Shown here piece after piece: positions 21,439-31,816 of a stretch of DNA of 64,000 nucleotides. Position 1 is the stretch's first letter, and each line of letters opens with the position of its first letter. The DNA lies in the NCBI GenBank assembly GCA_022393335.1, contig JAJEKB010019994.1, forward strand, positions 310,571 to 374,570, in the 5' to 3' direction. Under the pieces are notes generated by a model, which saw only the letters and a list, made by a program, of their open reading frames with translations, was not told where the DNA came from and searched no databases. Made by a program: the position numbers and the translations under genes. This DNA comes from Macrotrachela quadricornifera (Eukaryota; Rotifera; Eurotatoria; Philodinida; Philodinidae).

Positions 21439-22196
21439 ATATATGATTTGTTTTTTTATTCTAAATCTATTAAAACAAAATGATGCAATACTTCGTTGAA
21501 AAAATATTTGTTTACTTTGAAACGTGCTTGAATTACATCATTATTTTATTTTTGTTTCGTTTCTTTTTCTAAAGTACAGGAAGGGGTGCATAAGAAGTCA
21601 AATTGACGCATAGCATTTTTCTCCGTCTACCTCCATCGAATCATGTATCAGATGAAAGAATATATAAGATAAAACTTGATGGTAAATATAGAATCTATAT
21701 GAACAGTGCCTAAAAGTATATCAATTTCTTTCCTCATTAAGTCAAGCAATCGATTGCTCATTCATATATAGAATTGAAGCCTTATTTAAACGCCAACAAA
21801 TAATTAATTTCACAACTGTTTTTTCTAATCAGTTTACTCTAAAACCGAATTCACTGTGATATGATCAATTATTGGATTCGTGACCAAAAATGAACTACTT
21901 TCTTCGTAGTAATTTGCTTCAAAAATTCAAGGAGAACCCTGTAAAAATAGCGTCAAAATGCCAATTTCAATACGTTCTTTCATCTGATATATGATTCGAT
22001 GGAGGTAGACGGAGAAAAATGCTATGCGTCAATTTGACTTCTTATGCACCCCCTCTTTTACTTTAGAAAAAGAAACGAAACAAAAATAAAATAATGATGT
22101 AATTCAAGCACGTTTCGAAGTAAATAAATATTTTTTCAACGAAGTATTGCATCATTTTGTTTTAATAGATTTAGAATAAAAAAACAAATCATACAT

Positions 22197-22269
22197 CGCT
22201 CCTGGATGGACTCGAACCATCAATCCGCCGGTTAGGAACCGGATGCGTTAGCCATTGCGCCACAAGAGC
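22197..22269 (-). tRNA. tRNA-Arg (anticodon CCT)
   Basis: On the minus strand the sequence equals the gene at 21366 except for one base: the loop is TTCCTAA, so the anticodon is CCT (reads AGG). All stems are intact and the same downstream T-run is present. It lies in the inverted copy of the 21306-21658 block. Confidence 0.93.
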
Positions 22270-22701
22270 ACAATCATCACAATTCAATTTACAGAAACCA
22301 TCGAACTCAATTCGTTTACATTCAATCCTAGAGATGATTAATTTTACCTTAAAATGAATTATGCATATCTTGAAAAGATTTTGATCAATTGAATAACGAC
22401 TACCGATACACTCTACTCTCTGGAATAGATCAAAGAATGAATTTAGAATTTTTATTTGAAATTTTACAGAAAGATAGAATTGTTTTTATTCCAAGTATTA
22501 AATGAAAATTCAAAATTCATTCTTCAATCTATTCCAGAGAGTAAAGTGTGTCGACAGCCGTTCGCTAATTGGTAAAAATCTTTTCAAGATATACATATTT
22601 CATTTTTCTACTCGATAGTTAAGATAAAATTAATCACCTCTAAGATTGAATGTAAACGAATAACATTCGAAGATTAATGTAAATTAAATTGTGATGATTG
22701 T

Positions 22702-22774
22702 GCTCTTGTGGCGCAATGGCTAACGCATCCGGTTCCTAACCGGCGGATTGATGGTTCGAATCCATCCAGGAGCG
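22702..22774 (+). tRNA. tRNA-Arg (anticodon CCT)
   Basis: Same as the minus-strand copy, with the T-loop changed from TTCGAGT to TTCGAAT, which is compatible with function. The anticodon is CCT. A short T-run (CTTTTTTA) follows about 10-15 nt downstream. Confidence 0.93.
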
Positions 22775-23096
22775 GTCTATGATTACTTTTTTAATACGAA
22801 TCTATTTAAACAAAATGATGCAATACTTCGTTGAAAAAATATTTGTTTACTTCGAAACGTATTTGGACTGCATCATTATTTCATTTCTTTCTATGAAATA
22901 AATTTCCATTGGAAAATAAAGTTACTTTGTCCAATAAGTTGTTAAATTGTATATTTATGTGAGAATATTATCATTAATATACATCTTATATGAAAAAAAA
23001 GTATTCGAACATTTCTGATAAAATTTTCTTTTGTTTTTTGTTTGGTAAAAAATGTATTTTATAATTATTTATAAAAGATGGAAAATAATTAATAAT

Positions 23097-23169
23097 CGTT
23101 TTTGGATGGATTTGAATCATCAACACCCCAATTAGAAGCCGAATCCGTTTATTAATTATACCAAAAAAA
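23097..23169 (-). pseudogene. Decayed tRNA-Arg copy
   Basis: The minus strand aligns along the full tRNA length. The anticodon region CGGCTTCTAATTG and the T-arm GATGATTCAAATCCATC are still visible, but the acceptor and D-arms have lost pairing (GTTTTTTTGGTATAATTAATAAAC). Most differences are C-to-T or G-to-A type changes relative to the intact genes. Confidence 0.75.
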
Positions 23170-23449
23170 CATGTACGACTATTATCAACAAGCATACGAT
23201 AATTGTTTGAGAATAGAAAATGAGAGTATTGATCTATAGATATTACATAAATATTATTCGAAATAAGATCATCCAATATTTAGTTCTGGTTTGCTGAATG
23301 AACGAAATCTGTTCCGATCATACCAGATATTCTAGTCAAATATATTCTTAGTTTAGTATTATGTCTATCATAGTCAACAAACATTCATCATTATAATTAA
23401 TTTATTTACTAATAAAAGATAAAATCATTTTTACCTATATGATGGATAT

Positions 23450-23765
23450 ACACGTAGGATATCTTAGGTCAAGATTCGAGTTTCTCTTGAAAATATTCGC
23501 TCTAAAGAACTTTTCAACTCAGTAGAACAACTTTCCAAGTAGAACTCGATGAGCTCTATACTTTCCAGAGTTCATTGTTCAAATTCCACCCACTAATTAA
23601 TTAGAAGATCGCTAATTAGTGTCCAAAAACATGAAAAAAAAACTTCAAATTTCAGTAAACCACATGAGGATTCGCTTCTAAGCATTTAAAAATGAATTCA
23701 AATAGCTTTCTAAATAGATCTCGACGAGCTCTATCGATTCCATACCTTACTTGTTACTTTCCAAT
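23450..23765 (-). repeat. Left arm of a long inverted repeat (172-bp-family related)
   Basis: This contains AGAACTCGATGAGCTCTATACTTTCCAGAGTTCATTG and GATCTCGACGAGCTCTATCGATTCCATA. It is the reverse complement, at high identity, of 25085-25390. The arms are about 1.3 kb apart. The word TAGAGCTCGTCGAG links it to the tandem array at 30932. Confidence 0.65.
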
Positions 23766-23769
23766 AAGT

Positions 23770-25080
23770 TTATCATATAAAATATGAAATAAATTTTTTT
23801 TTCATTAATTATATTATGACGGGGGTAGAATCCCTGTATGAGTGCTTTCCACCCCAATCGAAGAAGTTTCCAAGTTAATCGTGTTAAAATATCTCAGCCT
23901 TTTCTTGTATTTAGTAGATTCAAAATAGTCTATGATGACGAACGTGTTTTAGATTAAGACAGATAAACTTGAGAATGAAAGTGTCTATTATATTTGTTTC
24001 ATCGTTGCGCTAAAAGATCCATAAATTAATGAAAATGTGATTAAATTTATGGGAGATATTTTTTCTTTTATATCTTGCTAATGATAAGATGAATGAAATT
24101 TTTTATCTCTGAAATGAAATGATGGTTGATTACTTTAAAGCGCTTCACTTTGGATAGTTATGTGAGGTCAGTTATATGTGAAAAATATGGTTTATTCTAT
24201 TGGTAGGCGATAATTGAGAAAAAGCGGAACATATAATGGAAACTTATTATAAAAAAGTATTTAAAGAGAGAACATGTCATATACAAATTCAGACACTGTT
24301 TTGTCCTCTCTGTTTGACTTTTTTCTTGAAGATACGATGAAGGTAGAGAAAAGAGTTAATATGAGAGAGCAGATAAGTGCCAAGACGTATATGACATGGT
24401 CATGTATAAAATGTATGTATGCTTATTCTGTTGGCAAGAGTGTTAGTTTCGTCGTTTTTATTATTATTTCTAATTGTAATTGATAGTTCAAGAGAAATGT
24501 TTTAGTCAAATTTTGAATCCGTAGAATAAAGTTAGTGAATTGTCGAATATTTCATTCAAAAGTTGCTTTTATCATAAATCACTGTCCTGTACAATATAAA
24601 TCCATTACGTGGAAATCTGTACGTGTATAGGCTTTATTGCATGAAATGCGCATGATGGATGGTTAATTGTTTGTTACTGTTTCAATGAACTCATGTGAAG
24701 GAGTAGAAATGATCTGCGAGTATTGTTTCCTGAATATTATTAAACAACAAAATTCTGTTGTCAATATCAATTAAGCTTCAAAGAAAATAGAAATGCGCAG
24801 AAACTAAAAATGTTACAAAACATAAACACAAAGCCAAAAAATGATTAACATACCGATCATTCTCATAATTTTGTCTTATTGAGTTCAGATACAATTAATT
24901 TGAAGTACAGTTCCAAAATAAAAAGTACAGACTACTACTGATTCCTGGTGTCACTCATTTCGGCAATATCTGTTCGCAGTCTGTAATTTACATTTTTCCA
25001 CTATAATGCACAGTATCAAAAAAAAATAATTCAGTCATAAAAACATACAACAATACCAATGATCGAATCGTTACTTTTTT
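23770..25080. other. Gene-poor spacer between inverted-repeat arms
   Basis: A 69-codon frame at 24274 and other short frames lack motifs. No RNA gene is seen. Confidence 0.3.
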
Positions 25081-25084
25081 TCTA

Positions 25085-25390
25085 CTCAAATTCATAAGTA
25101 AGCTATGGAATCGATAGAGCTCGTCGAAATCTATCTAGAAAGCTATTTGGATTCATTTTTAAATGCTTAGGAGCGAATCCTTACGTGGTTTACTGAAATT
25201 TAGCGATTTTCTAATTAATTAGTGGGTGGAATTTGAACAATGAACTCTGGAAAGTATAGAGCTCGTCGAGTTCTTCTTGGAAAATTGTTCAATTGAGTTA
25301 GAAAGCACTTTAGAACGAATATTTTCGAGAAAAACTCGAATCCTGACCTAAGATTTCCTACGACTATTTATTGATAGAGTAAGGAGCAGT
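25085..25390 (+). repeat. Right arm of a long inverted repeat (172-bp-family related)
   Basis: Two diverged monomers: GCTATGGAATCGATAGAGCTCGTCGAAATCTATCTAGAAAG and GAACTCTGGAAAGTATAGAGCTCGTCGAGTTCTTCTTGGAA. It pairs with 23450-23765. Confidence 0.65.
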
Positions 25391-25873
25391 ACTTTTTGTA
25401 CTTCTGCATTTATGGATGGCGTCTATCATTGTATACATCGCATAATTTACAGAACACAAAAAGCAAATAATTTAAACATTTATGTGAAAGTATTGATAAT
25501 TATTGTTGAATAATACAAAACAGAAATAATGATTGCTGTTCGTTGATATTCGGTTTTTCACCTCAGCAAGAAAGTCTGCATCATTTGATAATCTCTTGTG
25601 TTGAGATTCTATAGATCATTGACCTTGGATTATGATTAAAATAAAACTTTAGTACATTTATTTTTATTGAGGCTCGTTATTAAAAATTATTCTTCCCCAA
25701 ATATTTCTGAAATTATTCGTCATCAAAAAAAAAATGTTAAAAACTACAACATTCAATCTTTGAACAAAAATAGAAGTCAATTTCAAAAGTGTCAATTGAA
25801 TAGTATCACCTAGAATAAACGATCAAGTTGCAAGTAATCTTTCATTGTCATTATGTAATTGTACATAAAATAT

Positions 25874-28228
25874 CTATAGTTTCTGACGAATTCGTTCCAT
25901 ATCATCTTGAAATATCTGAAGATTAGGGTGGTCAGATTCGAGTGCATGATGAGCAATATCAACAGCTCGTTCGGCATGTGTGACAGCCTCTTCATGACAA
26001 CCAAGATTGCTGAGTACATTTCCGATTTTGTTATGGGTTGCAGCAAGATCTCGATGTGTGGGTGTAAGAGATTTTTGTTGGATTTCGAGCGTCTTTTTAT
26101 AATAGGAGAGTGCAGTTGAGTAGTCTCCCATTAAATCATACACTCGACCAATGTTATTGTATAATCTGGCCAGAGCAGGATGATCTGGTGGTAGAGACGT
26201 TTGTTCAATTTTCAATGCCATTGAAAAATGTGAGAGTGCACTTGCATAACTTCCCATCGACAAGTGCGCTGAACCGATGTTATTGTAAGTCGTGGCCAGA
26301 TTGGGATGAGTAGATGGCAGTATTTGTTTTTGGATTTCAAGTGTTTTCTCAAGATATGAGAGTGCAGTCGAATAATTTCCCATTGAGAAATAGACTCCAC
26401 TAATGTTGTTGTAAGTTATGGCTAGATCTTGATGTGTAGATGGAAGAGATCTTTGTTCAATGTAGAGTGCCTTCTCAAAGTTTAATAGTGCAGTTGAGTA
26501 GGCTCTCATTGATTTGTACAATCCCGCAATATTATTGTATATCGAGGCTAGATCGGGGTGTGTAGATGGAAGCGATTCTTCTCTAATTTTGAGTGTTCTT
26601 TCAAAATATGAGAGTGCAATCGAATAGTGTCCCATCAAATACTGCACCGTACCCAAGCTGTTGCAGGTCCTAGCAAGATCTAGATGAGTGGGTGGAAGAA
26701 CTTTTTCTCTAATTTCGAGTGCCTTTTCGTAATATGACAATGTAGTTGAATAGTTTCCCATTACTTGATATACTGAACCAATGCTGCTATAGGTAATAGC
26801 TAGATCTGGATCAGTAGGCAGAAGAATTTTTTCTCTAATTTCAGGTGTTATTCCGTAATGTGAAAGTGCACTTATATTATCTCCTTGTAAATATTTTACA
26901 TGTCCTAAATGACTTTCGAGGGCGGCGATTTCTTGCAAATTGTCGTCGAACGTCGACTGGAGTAGCAGCTTGAAGATTTCTTCCGCCTTGTCAAACTTAT
27001 TCATTTTGATCATTAGTTTTCCGATTAAATAACTTGGTGTACCTCCAGCGATTTCCTCACGCATATAGTCGGTAACACGTTGCAGCTGTTCATCATTGTC
27101 TTTTGTCAATGTTAGGTGGACGTGCCAGAGTCGATCATCGATCTCCATTTGAAAGAGAATTCCTGTAAGATCGAGATTGAACCGAGCGCTACCTGCAAAT
27201 AAATAGGCAACTTGTTGATCGGTACTTGTTGACAAGAAATTATTGAATGCAAGAAGACCACCTTGATTTTGCTTGATCTTCTCCATTTCGGCATCTTTCA
27301 TACCTTGACCTCGATACGTTATCATTTTTGTTTCTTGATGTCTGTCTAAGTAGATTTGTTTAATTTGTCGATGGAGATCTTGAATAAAGAATCCCATTTT
27401 GATTATGATTTCAATATCTTGTGTTCTTAGAGCTCTATTAAGCACCGAATAAATGAATGACTCTTTTGTGTACCACCAAACGGGTGACTGAATATCATAA
27501 TCTTGTTCAAATTTATCAATCAAATGTAATGTAACATCGTTGTCGATATATTGGGTGCTAAGAAATTTAATGAATTCTCGCCTAGCTGCTTCATCATATT
27601 GCATCCCAAGCAGAATTTCTTTGAGTAATTGAGAGTACATGAACGAAGAATCGAGTTCATTCAAATCAATTGGATGAGATGCGGAGACAATACTGAAAGA
27701 TGTTAAATCATGTTCGCATTGTCTTGTATTGTGTTTGATTTGATTACAAATGAGTGAAATGCCATTGAATACGCCTTTGATTTTTCTATATTCTTTGAGT
27801 AACTGTTCATATGTGACCATTTTTGTACTAAGTATGTAAATGGAATCGAGTTGAGCCACATCATTAATTCGAGATAGGAGTAATTCATCGAAAGTGTTTG
27901 AGAGAACTAGAAAAATTCTTTGATCTTTAACATTATGGATGAAATCCATGCATTCATCATCGTTATTAAACGTCTTGATTGAATTCACGACACATTGAAG
28001 TTGAGTGATTGAGCTTTTATAATCACTATTGGGCTCATCCATAGTTGAATCCACCCAAATGACAATAAAATTCTCAATTAACCCATGCCGCCGACGCTGT
28101 GAGCCGACCTGATTGCTTACGGAATTGTCTGGTGATTTTATTTCGGTTCTAGAAACGTCATTTTTGGCAAAAGATGTGGTGAAAGTTTTTGCATCGGTGA
28201 GATCCATCATGCAACAACTTTTAATCAC
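25874..28228 (-). CDS. ADP-ribosyltransferase-like protein with kinesin-light-chain-type TPRs, ExE motif missing
   Basis: A 784-residue uninterrupted ORF. Residues about 50-185 form an alpha/beta-like N-terminal domain (ENFIVIWVD, QRIFLVLSN) like that of the 10172 gene. Residues about 195-380 are an ART domain with TYRGQ (R306) and NFLSTS (S333-T334-S335). Right after GILFQMEID (356-364) the sequence jumps to DRLWHVHLTLT. The stretch that should contain the catalytic ExE (E368/E370 in the 10172 protein) is absent without a frame break. Residues 471-764 are seven tandem 42-residue TPRs (LPSTHPDLA..YNNIG.VY..MG.YSTALSYYEKALEI), preceded by a diverged one. It is probably a cytosolic NAD-binding pseudoenzyme or scaffold. 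Deletion of roughly 35 residues is inferred from comparison with the first protein. Confidence 0.85.
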   Translation of the reverse strand: MIKSCCMMDLTDAKTFTTSFAKNDVSRTEIKSPDNSVSNQVGSQRRRHGLIENFIVIWVDSTMDEPNSDYKSSITQLQCVVNSIKTFNNDDECMDFIHNVKDQRIFLVLSNTFDELLLSRINDVAQLDSIYILSTKMVTYEQLLKEYRKIKGVFNGISLICNQIKHNTRQCEHDLTSFSIVSASHPIDLNELDSSFMYSQLLKEILLGMQYDEAARREFIKFLSTQYIDNDVTLHLIDKFEQDYDIQSPVWWYTKESFIYSVLNRALRTQDIEIIIKMGFFIQDLHRQIKQIYLDRHQETKMITYRGQGMKDAEMEKIKQNQGGLLAFNNFLSTSTDQQVAYLFAGSARFNLDLTGILFQMEIDDRLWHVHLTLTKDNDEQLQRVTDYMREEIAGGTPSYLIGKLMIKMNKFDKAEEIFKLLLQSTFDDNLQEIAALESHLGHVKYLQGDNISALSHYGITPEIREKILLPTDPDLAITYSSIGSVYQVMGNYSTTLSYYEKALEIREKVLPPTHLDLARTCNSLGTVQYLMGHYSIALSYFERTLKIREESLPSTHPDLASIYNNIAGLYKSMRAYSTALLNFEKALYIEQRSLPSTHQDLAITYNNISGVYFSMGNYSTALSYLEKTLEIQKQILPSTHPNLATTYNNIGSAHLSMGSYASALSHFSMALKIEQTSLPPDHPALARLYNNIGRVYDLMGDYSTALSYYKKTLEIQQKSLTPTHRDLAATHNKIGNVLSNLGCHEEAVTHAERAVDIAHHALESDHPNLQIFQDDMERIRQKL

Positions 28229-29257
28229 GGTTTGTCCGTAAAGAAAAAGAGAGAGAAGTGATGATCTTACTTAAGGACTGTGATAGTCTTCCTCATTGTA
28301 CGTCGTATTGAAGTATAATGATACTTTCTTATGCTAAATGCTGTCTGATTTAGTAGATGCCTGTATTTATACGTAAATATTATAGTGTTTTTTCCTAGAA
28401 AAATCGCTATTTTCATCTTTTTCTACCAAGGACGGATTTACATTCTTATCGGTTCTGTCATCACTATAGAGATAAGAAAGGAGAGAATAGCAGCAGGTGT
28501 TCATTACCAACAAAAAAAGCCCCTAAAAATCGATACACGTTTTTTTAACGTATATCTTGATGAAAAAGTTCAGAAAATAAAGAAATTCGCCGAAGAAGCA
28601 ATGCAACTGATGATAAGAAGTCAAAAAAAAACCACAAATTATTTAAAAAAATTTTCTTTCACGTTACACTTTTTGTGAAACTTTTTTTCACTCATTATTT
28701 TGATGAAAAAGCTTCTTGAACCTCATTGAGCAATGACCATGCTATAGTCAAAATACTAAGCAAGCCTGAAACACAGTTTTTCTGATATGTAAGGATAAAA
28801 AGCAAGAGAGAAAAAACTCATTCGCAGGCATTCGAATGTATGAGAATGAATGGAATGGATGAGAACGGATCGGAATGATCAGAAAAATGCAGAAGTGATT
28901 TCATGTATTACCACATTAGCTATGCTAATTATCGAAATTCTACGAGCGTGTAACTTACTGAAAATGTCAAAACATTTTATATATATATTAAAGCTTTTTA
29001 ATTTATGAAATATCATTATTTACTCTAGAAAATATTTGAACATGTGTGATATTATACAAGTATCGCCGTTTGTATTTACTAATATGATAATGAGATATTG
29101 TCTTTTTTTATTACATCATCATGAGTATAGGTAAATAGTGATTAAAAAAGCATGAAAATACAAATTTTATTTTAAAAAAATTCGTTTTTCAATACTAATA
29201 TATGTATTTTTGATTTAGTTGTGACAAGGTAATGAAAGCAATCAAGATATCAATTAA
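28229..29257. other. Intergenic upstream of the ART-like gene
   Basis: The short frame 28385-28678 (+) is Lys-rich and lacks motifs, and is not accepted as a gene. No repeat boundary was recognised. Confidence 0.3.
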
Positions 29258-29834
29258 CCCTTTGAGTACGGGATTATTTTCAAAGCTAAAAACTTTTGAA
29301 ATTTCAAATCAATATTTATTTTTCAGAGATATCACGAAACACATAATTCAGAATACTTTTAGGGTATGATGTTCCTCAAAACAATCCATTAGACAGAACC
29401 CTGCATCACATTCGATACATTCACACGACGTATCCCTTCTTGCTCTTCTCATAGTATGAGCACAAACGCAACATTTTCTTCTTGGATTTACTTGAATGAC
29501 TGTTGATGCAATGCGTGAAGGGAAATGTCGTACCGTGAGTCGGGTAGATTTTCAGAAGGGGGTTGACCAATTGTTTGAGAGCGACGGTTCTTTCTCAAGA
29601 AGTGTTAGCAAACTGATCCATGTATTAACTCATTATATGATATACTGATTGTCTGAAATATTAAAGGGCAACCAGTAAACATCAATAAGTATAGATGATC
29701 TTAACCACAAAAATATTCTAAATACAAATATTTATGCAATTCATAGTATTAAATAACCAAAAGATCATCTTTTTTAAAGTTATTCAGTACACAAAGTCTC
29801 AGGACGAGAATTCTCGTCGCCCGTACTCAAAGGG
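29258..29834. mobile_element. Internally deleted piggyBac element, 577 bp
   Basis: Perfect 15-bp ends, CCCTTTGAGTACGGG and its complement at 29820-29834, are preceded by TTAA (29254-29257) and followed by ATAA (a one-base-changed TTAA). Inside, the right end carries the palindrome GACGAGAATTCTCGTC. The only coding remnant is the transposase C-terminal Cys-rich tail on the minus strand (29348-29548). Confidence 0.85.
29348..29548 (-). pseudogene. piggyBac transposase C-terminal Cys-rich domain, fragment
   Basis: On the minus strand the frame ending at the TGA at 29350-29348 reads RLTVRHFPSRIASTV, then RRKCCVCAHTMRR, then CECIECDAGFCLMDCFEEHH. The RHFP word and the CxxC...CxxC..C..CF..YH/HH pattern are the standard end of piggyBac transposases, a RING-like zinc-binding domain used for TIR binding. 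The DDD catalytic core is gone. The frame is only about 65 residues. Confidence 0.8.
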
Positions 29835-30055
29835 ATAAAAATGAGTCACAATATAATAGAGGATGTATGAAAATCGCGTTTATAGGGATTTTTTTTGTTT
29901 AAATATGTTTATGGGAAGATTTTGGTAAGTGTTTGATTTTTAAATGCAAATAAGAATTGATTGATGACATAAACATGATAAAAGCGTTCATTCCTATCTG
30001 AACTAGATTGATCATTGTTGAAATAGCTATAGTGATGTCAGATGAATTATTTTAA

Positions 30056-30089
30056 TATTTATTTATTTATTTATTTATTTATTTATTTG
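30056..30089. repeat. (ATTT)n microsatellite
   Basis: About eight ATTT units in tandem. Confidence 0.9.
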
Positions 30090-30468
30090 TTTTGAAAAAC
30101 AGTCAAGATAATCGATGAAAATATCAATAGAACAGCAGTTTAAATCGGGTCAGCTATAGGATTTTGAAAATATTTTTTATTTAACTTAGAACAAAGTAAT
30201 TTATTTCAAGCCATATCTGCATAATGATTTAAAATACTTTTCTTCTGTTGTCTAATCACTTTGATTTTTGATTGATTCGACAAATATATACTGATTTATA
30301 TAAACAAAATAACTTTATTGATATAATTATTGCAAAGAAATAATAGATTTTGTGTAGTTTTTGGTGAAAAGTTTTAATTTTATTCATTTTTATAATTTTT
30401 TGGAATTTTCGATCTTATACGATCATTTTCAACATACCATGACCTTATATACTAGATATTACAAAACA

Positions 30469-30868
30469 NNNNNNNNNNNNNNNNNNNNNNNNNNNNNNNN
30501 NNNNNNNNNNNNNNNNNNNNNNNNNNNNNNNNNNNNNNNNNNNNNNNNNNNNNNNNNNNNNNNNNNNNNNNNNNNNNNNNNNNNNNNNNNNNNNNNNNNN
30601 NNNNNNNNNNNNNNNNNNNNNNNNNNNNNNNNNNNNNNNNNNNNNNNNNNNNNNNNNNNNNNNNNNNNNNNNNNNNNNNNNNNNNNNNNNNNNNNNNNNN
30701 NNNNNNNNNNNNNNNNNNNNNNNNNNNNNNNNNNNNNNNNNNNNNNNNNNNNNNNNNNNNNNNNNNNNNNNNNNNNNNNNNNNNNNNNNNNNNNNNNNNN
30801 NNNNNNNNNNNNNNNNNNNNNNNNNNNNNNNNNNNNNNNNNNNNNNNNNNNNNNNNNNNNNNNNNNNN
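30469..30868. other. Assembly gap (400 N)
   Basis: Exactly 400 N. The left end of the 172-bp tandem array lies close to it, so array copies may be missing. Confidence 0.99.
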
Positions 30869-30931
30869 TCTGTGAAGCTACTGTATAATAAAATGGAATC
30901 ATGTCAAATGTGATACCCACTAATTCGGGTT

Positions 30932-31816
30932 CAGCTATGGAAAATCTAACTATATTATTAGACAGAGCTCATCAAATTATGCTTGAAACAAGAATAAGCA
31001 CTTTGACACAAGTTTCTAGGCAAATTAGGGGAAAATTTACTAAAGCAAATCCGCCAGTTCTATGCGGACAAAATTGGCGTTTTGGATTTTTGAACCATAC
31101 AGTTTGAGCTATGGAAAATCGAAATGTAGGATTAGATAGAACTCGTTGAGTTGTACTTGGAATACGAGTAGGTGCCTTGAAGTCGGATCCCAGGTGAGTT
31201 AAGCAGGATTTACTAAGAGTGTGCATGCGTTATGTAGGAAAAGTCCGCGTTTTGAGCTCTATGATCGGATCAATCAAGCAATGGAAAAATAAATTATATC
31301 ATTAGATAGAGCTAATTGAGTTGTACTTCGAAGTAGGTTAAGACTCTTCGAACAGGTTCCTAAACGAATTTGGATAAGATTCACTAAAGTAGGTCCATGA
31401 GATCTATAGAAAAAATCGTTTTGTGAACGTTTTCGGTTACATAGTTTGAGTTATCAAAAATTCAATTATACCATTAAGTAGAGCTTGTCGACTCGTATAA
31501 GGAACGCGAATAGAAGCTTTAAAACAGGTTTCTAAGCAAATAGACGCTGAGTGCACTATGACGGATCCATAGATCCTACAGGATAAAATCTGTATTTCGG
31601 ATATTTTGATTATATAGCTTGAGCTATAGATAACCCAGCCATATCACTAGGTAGAGCTCATCGAGTTGTACTTTTCACATAAGTAGAAGCCTTGGATTCG
31701 GATGTCAGGCAAATTGGGGAAGGATTTGCTGGGGTGTGTGCATATGTCACGTAGGAAAAATCAGTATTTTGAACTTTTTAACCACTTAGCATCAGCTATA
31801 GAAAATCTATTTATAC
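30932..31816 (+). repeat. 172-bp tandem repeat array (five copies plus part)
   Basis: The phase word (C/G)AG(C/T)TAT(G/A)GAAAATC recurs at 30932, 31106, 31276, 31448, 31621 and 31793 (spacings 174, 170, 172, 173, 172). Each monomer carries ATTAGATAGAGCTCATCGAGTTGTACTT and, later, GTAGGAAAAATC-like words. Monomers are diverged. The last copy is interrupted at 31816 and resumes at 33235. Confidence 0.8.

Larger units (their letters stand above)
21306..22720. repeat. Alternating inverted duplications carrying tRNA-Arg genes
   Basis: Block 21306-21658 is repeated in reverse at 21975-22332, including both tRNA flanks and about 200 bp downstream. Block 22262-22450 is again repeated in reverse at about 22510-22720. 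The result is tRNA(+), tRNA(-), tRNA(+), each joined by a palindromic junction. Sequence identity in the arms is high, including outside the tRNAs, so the copies are true duplications. Confidence 0.85.
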
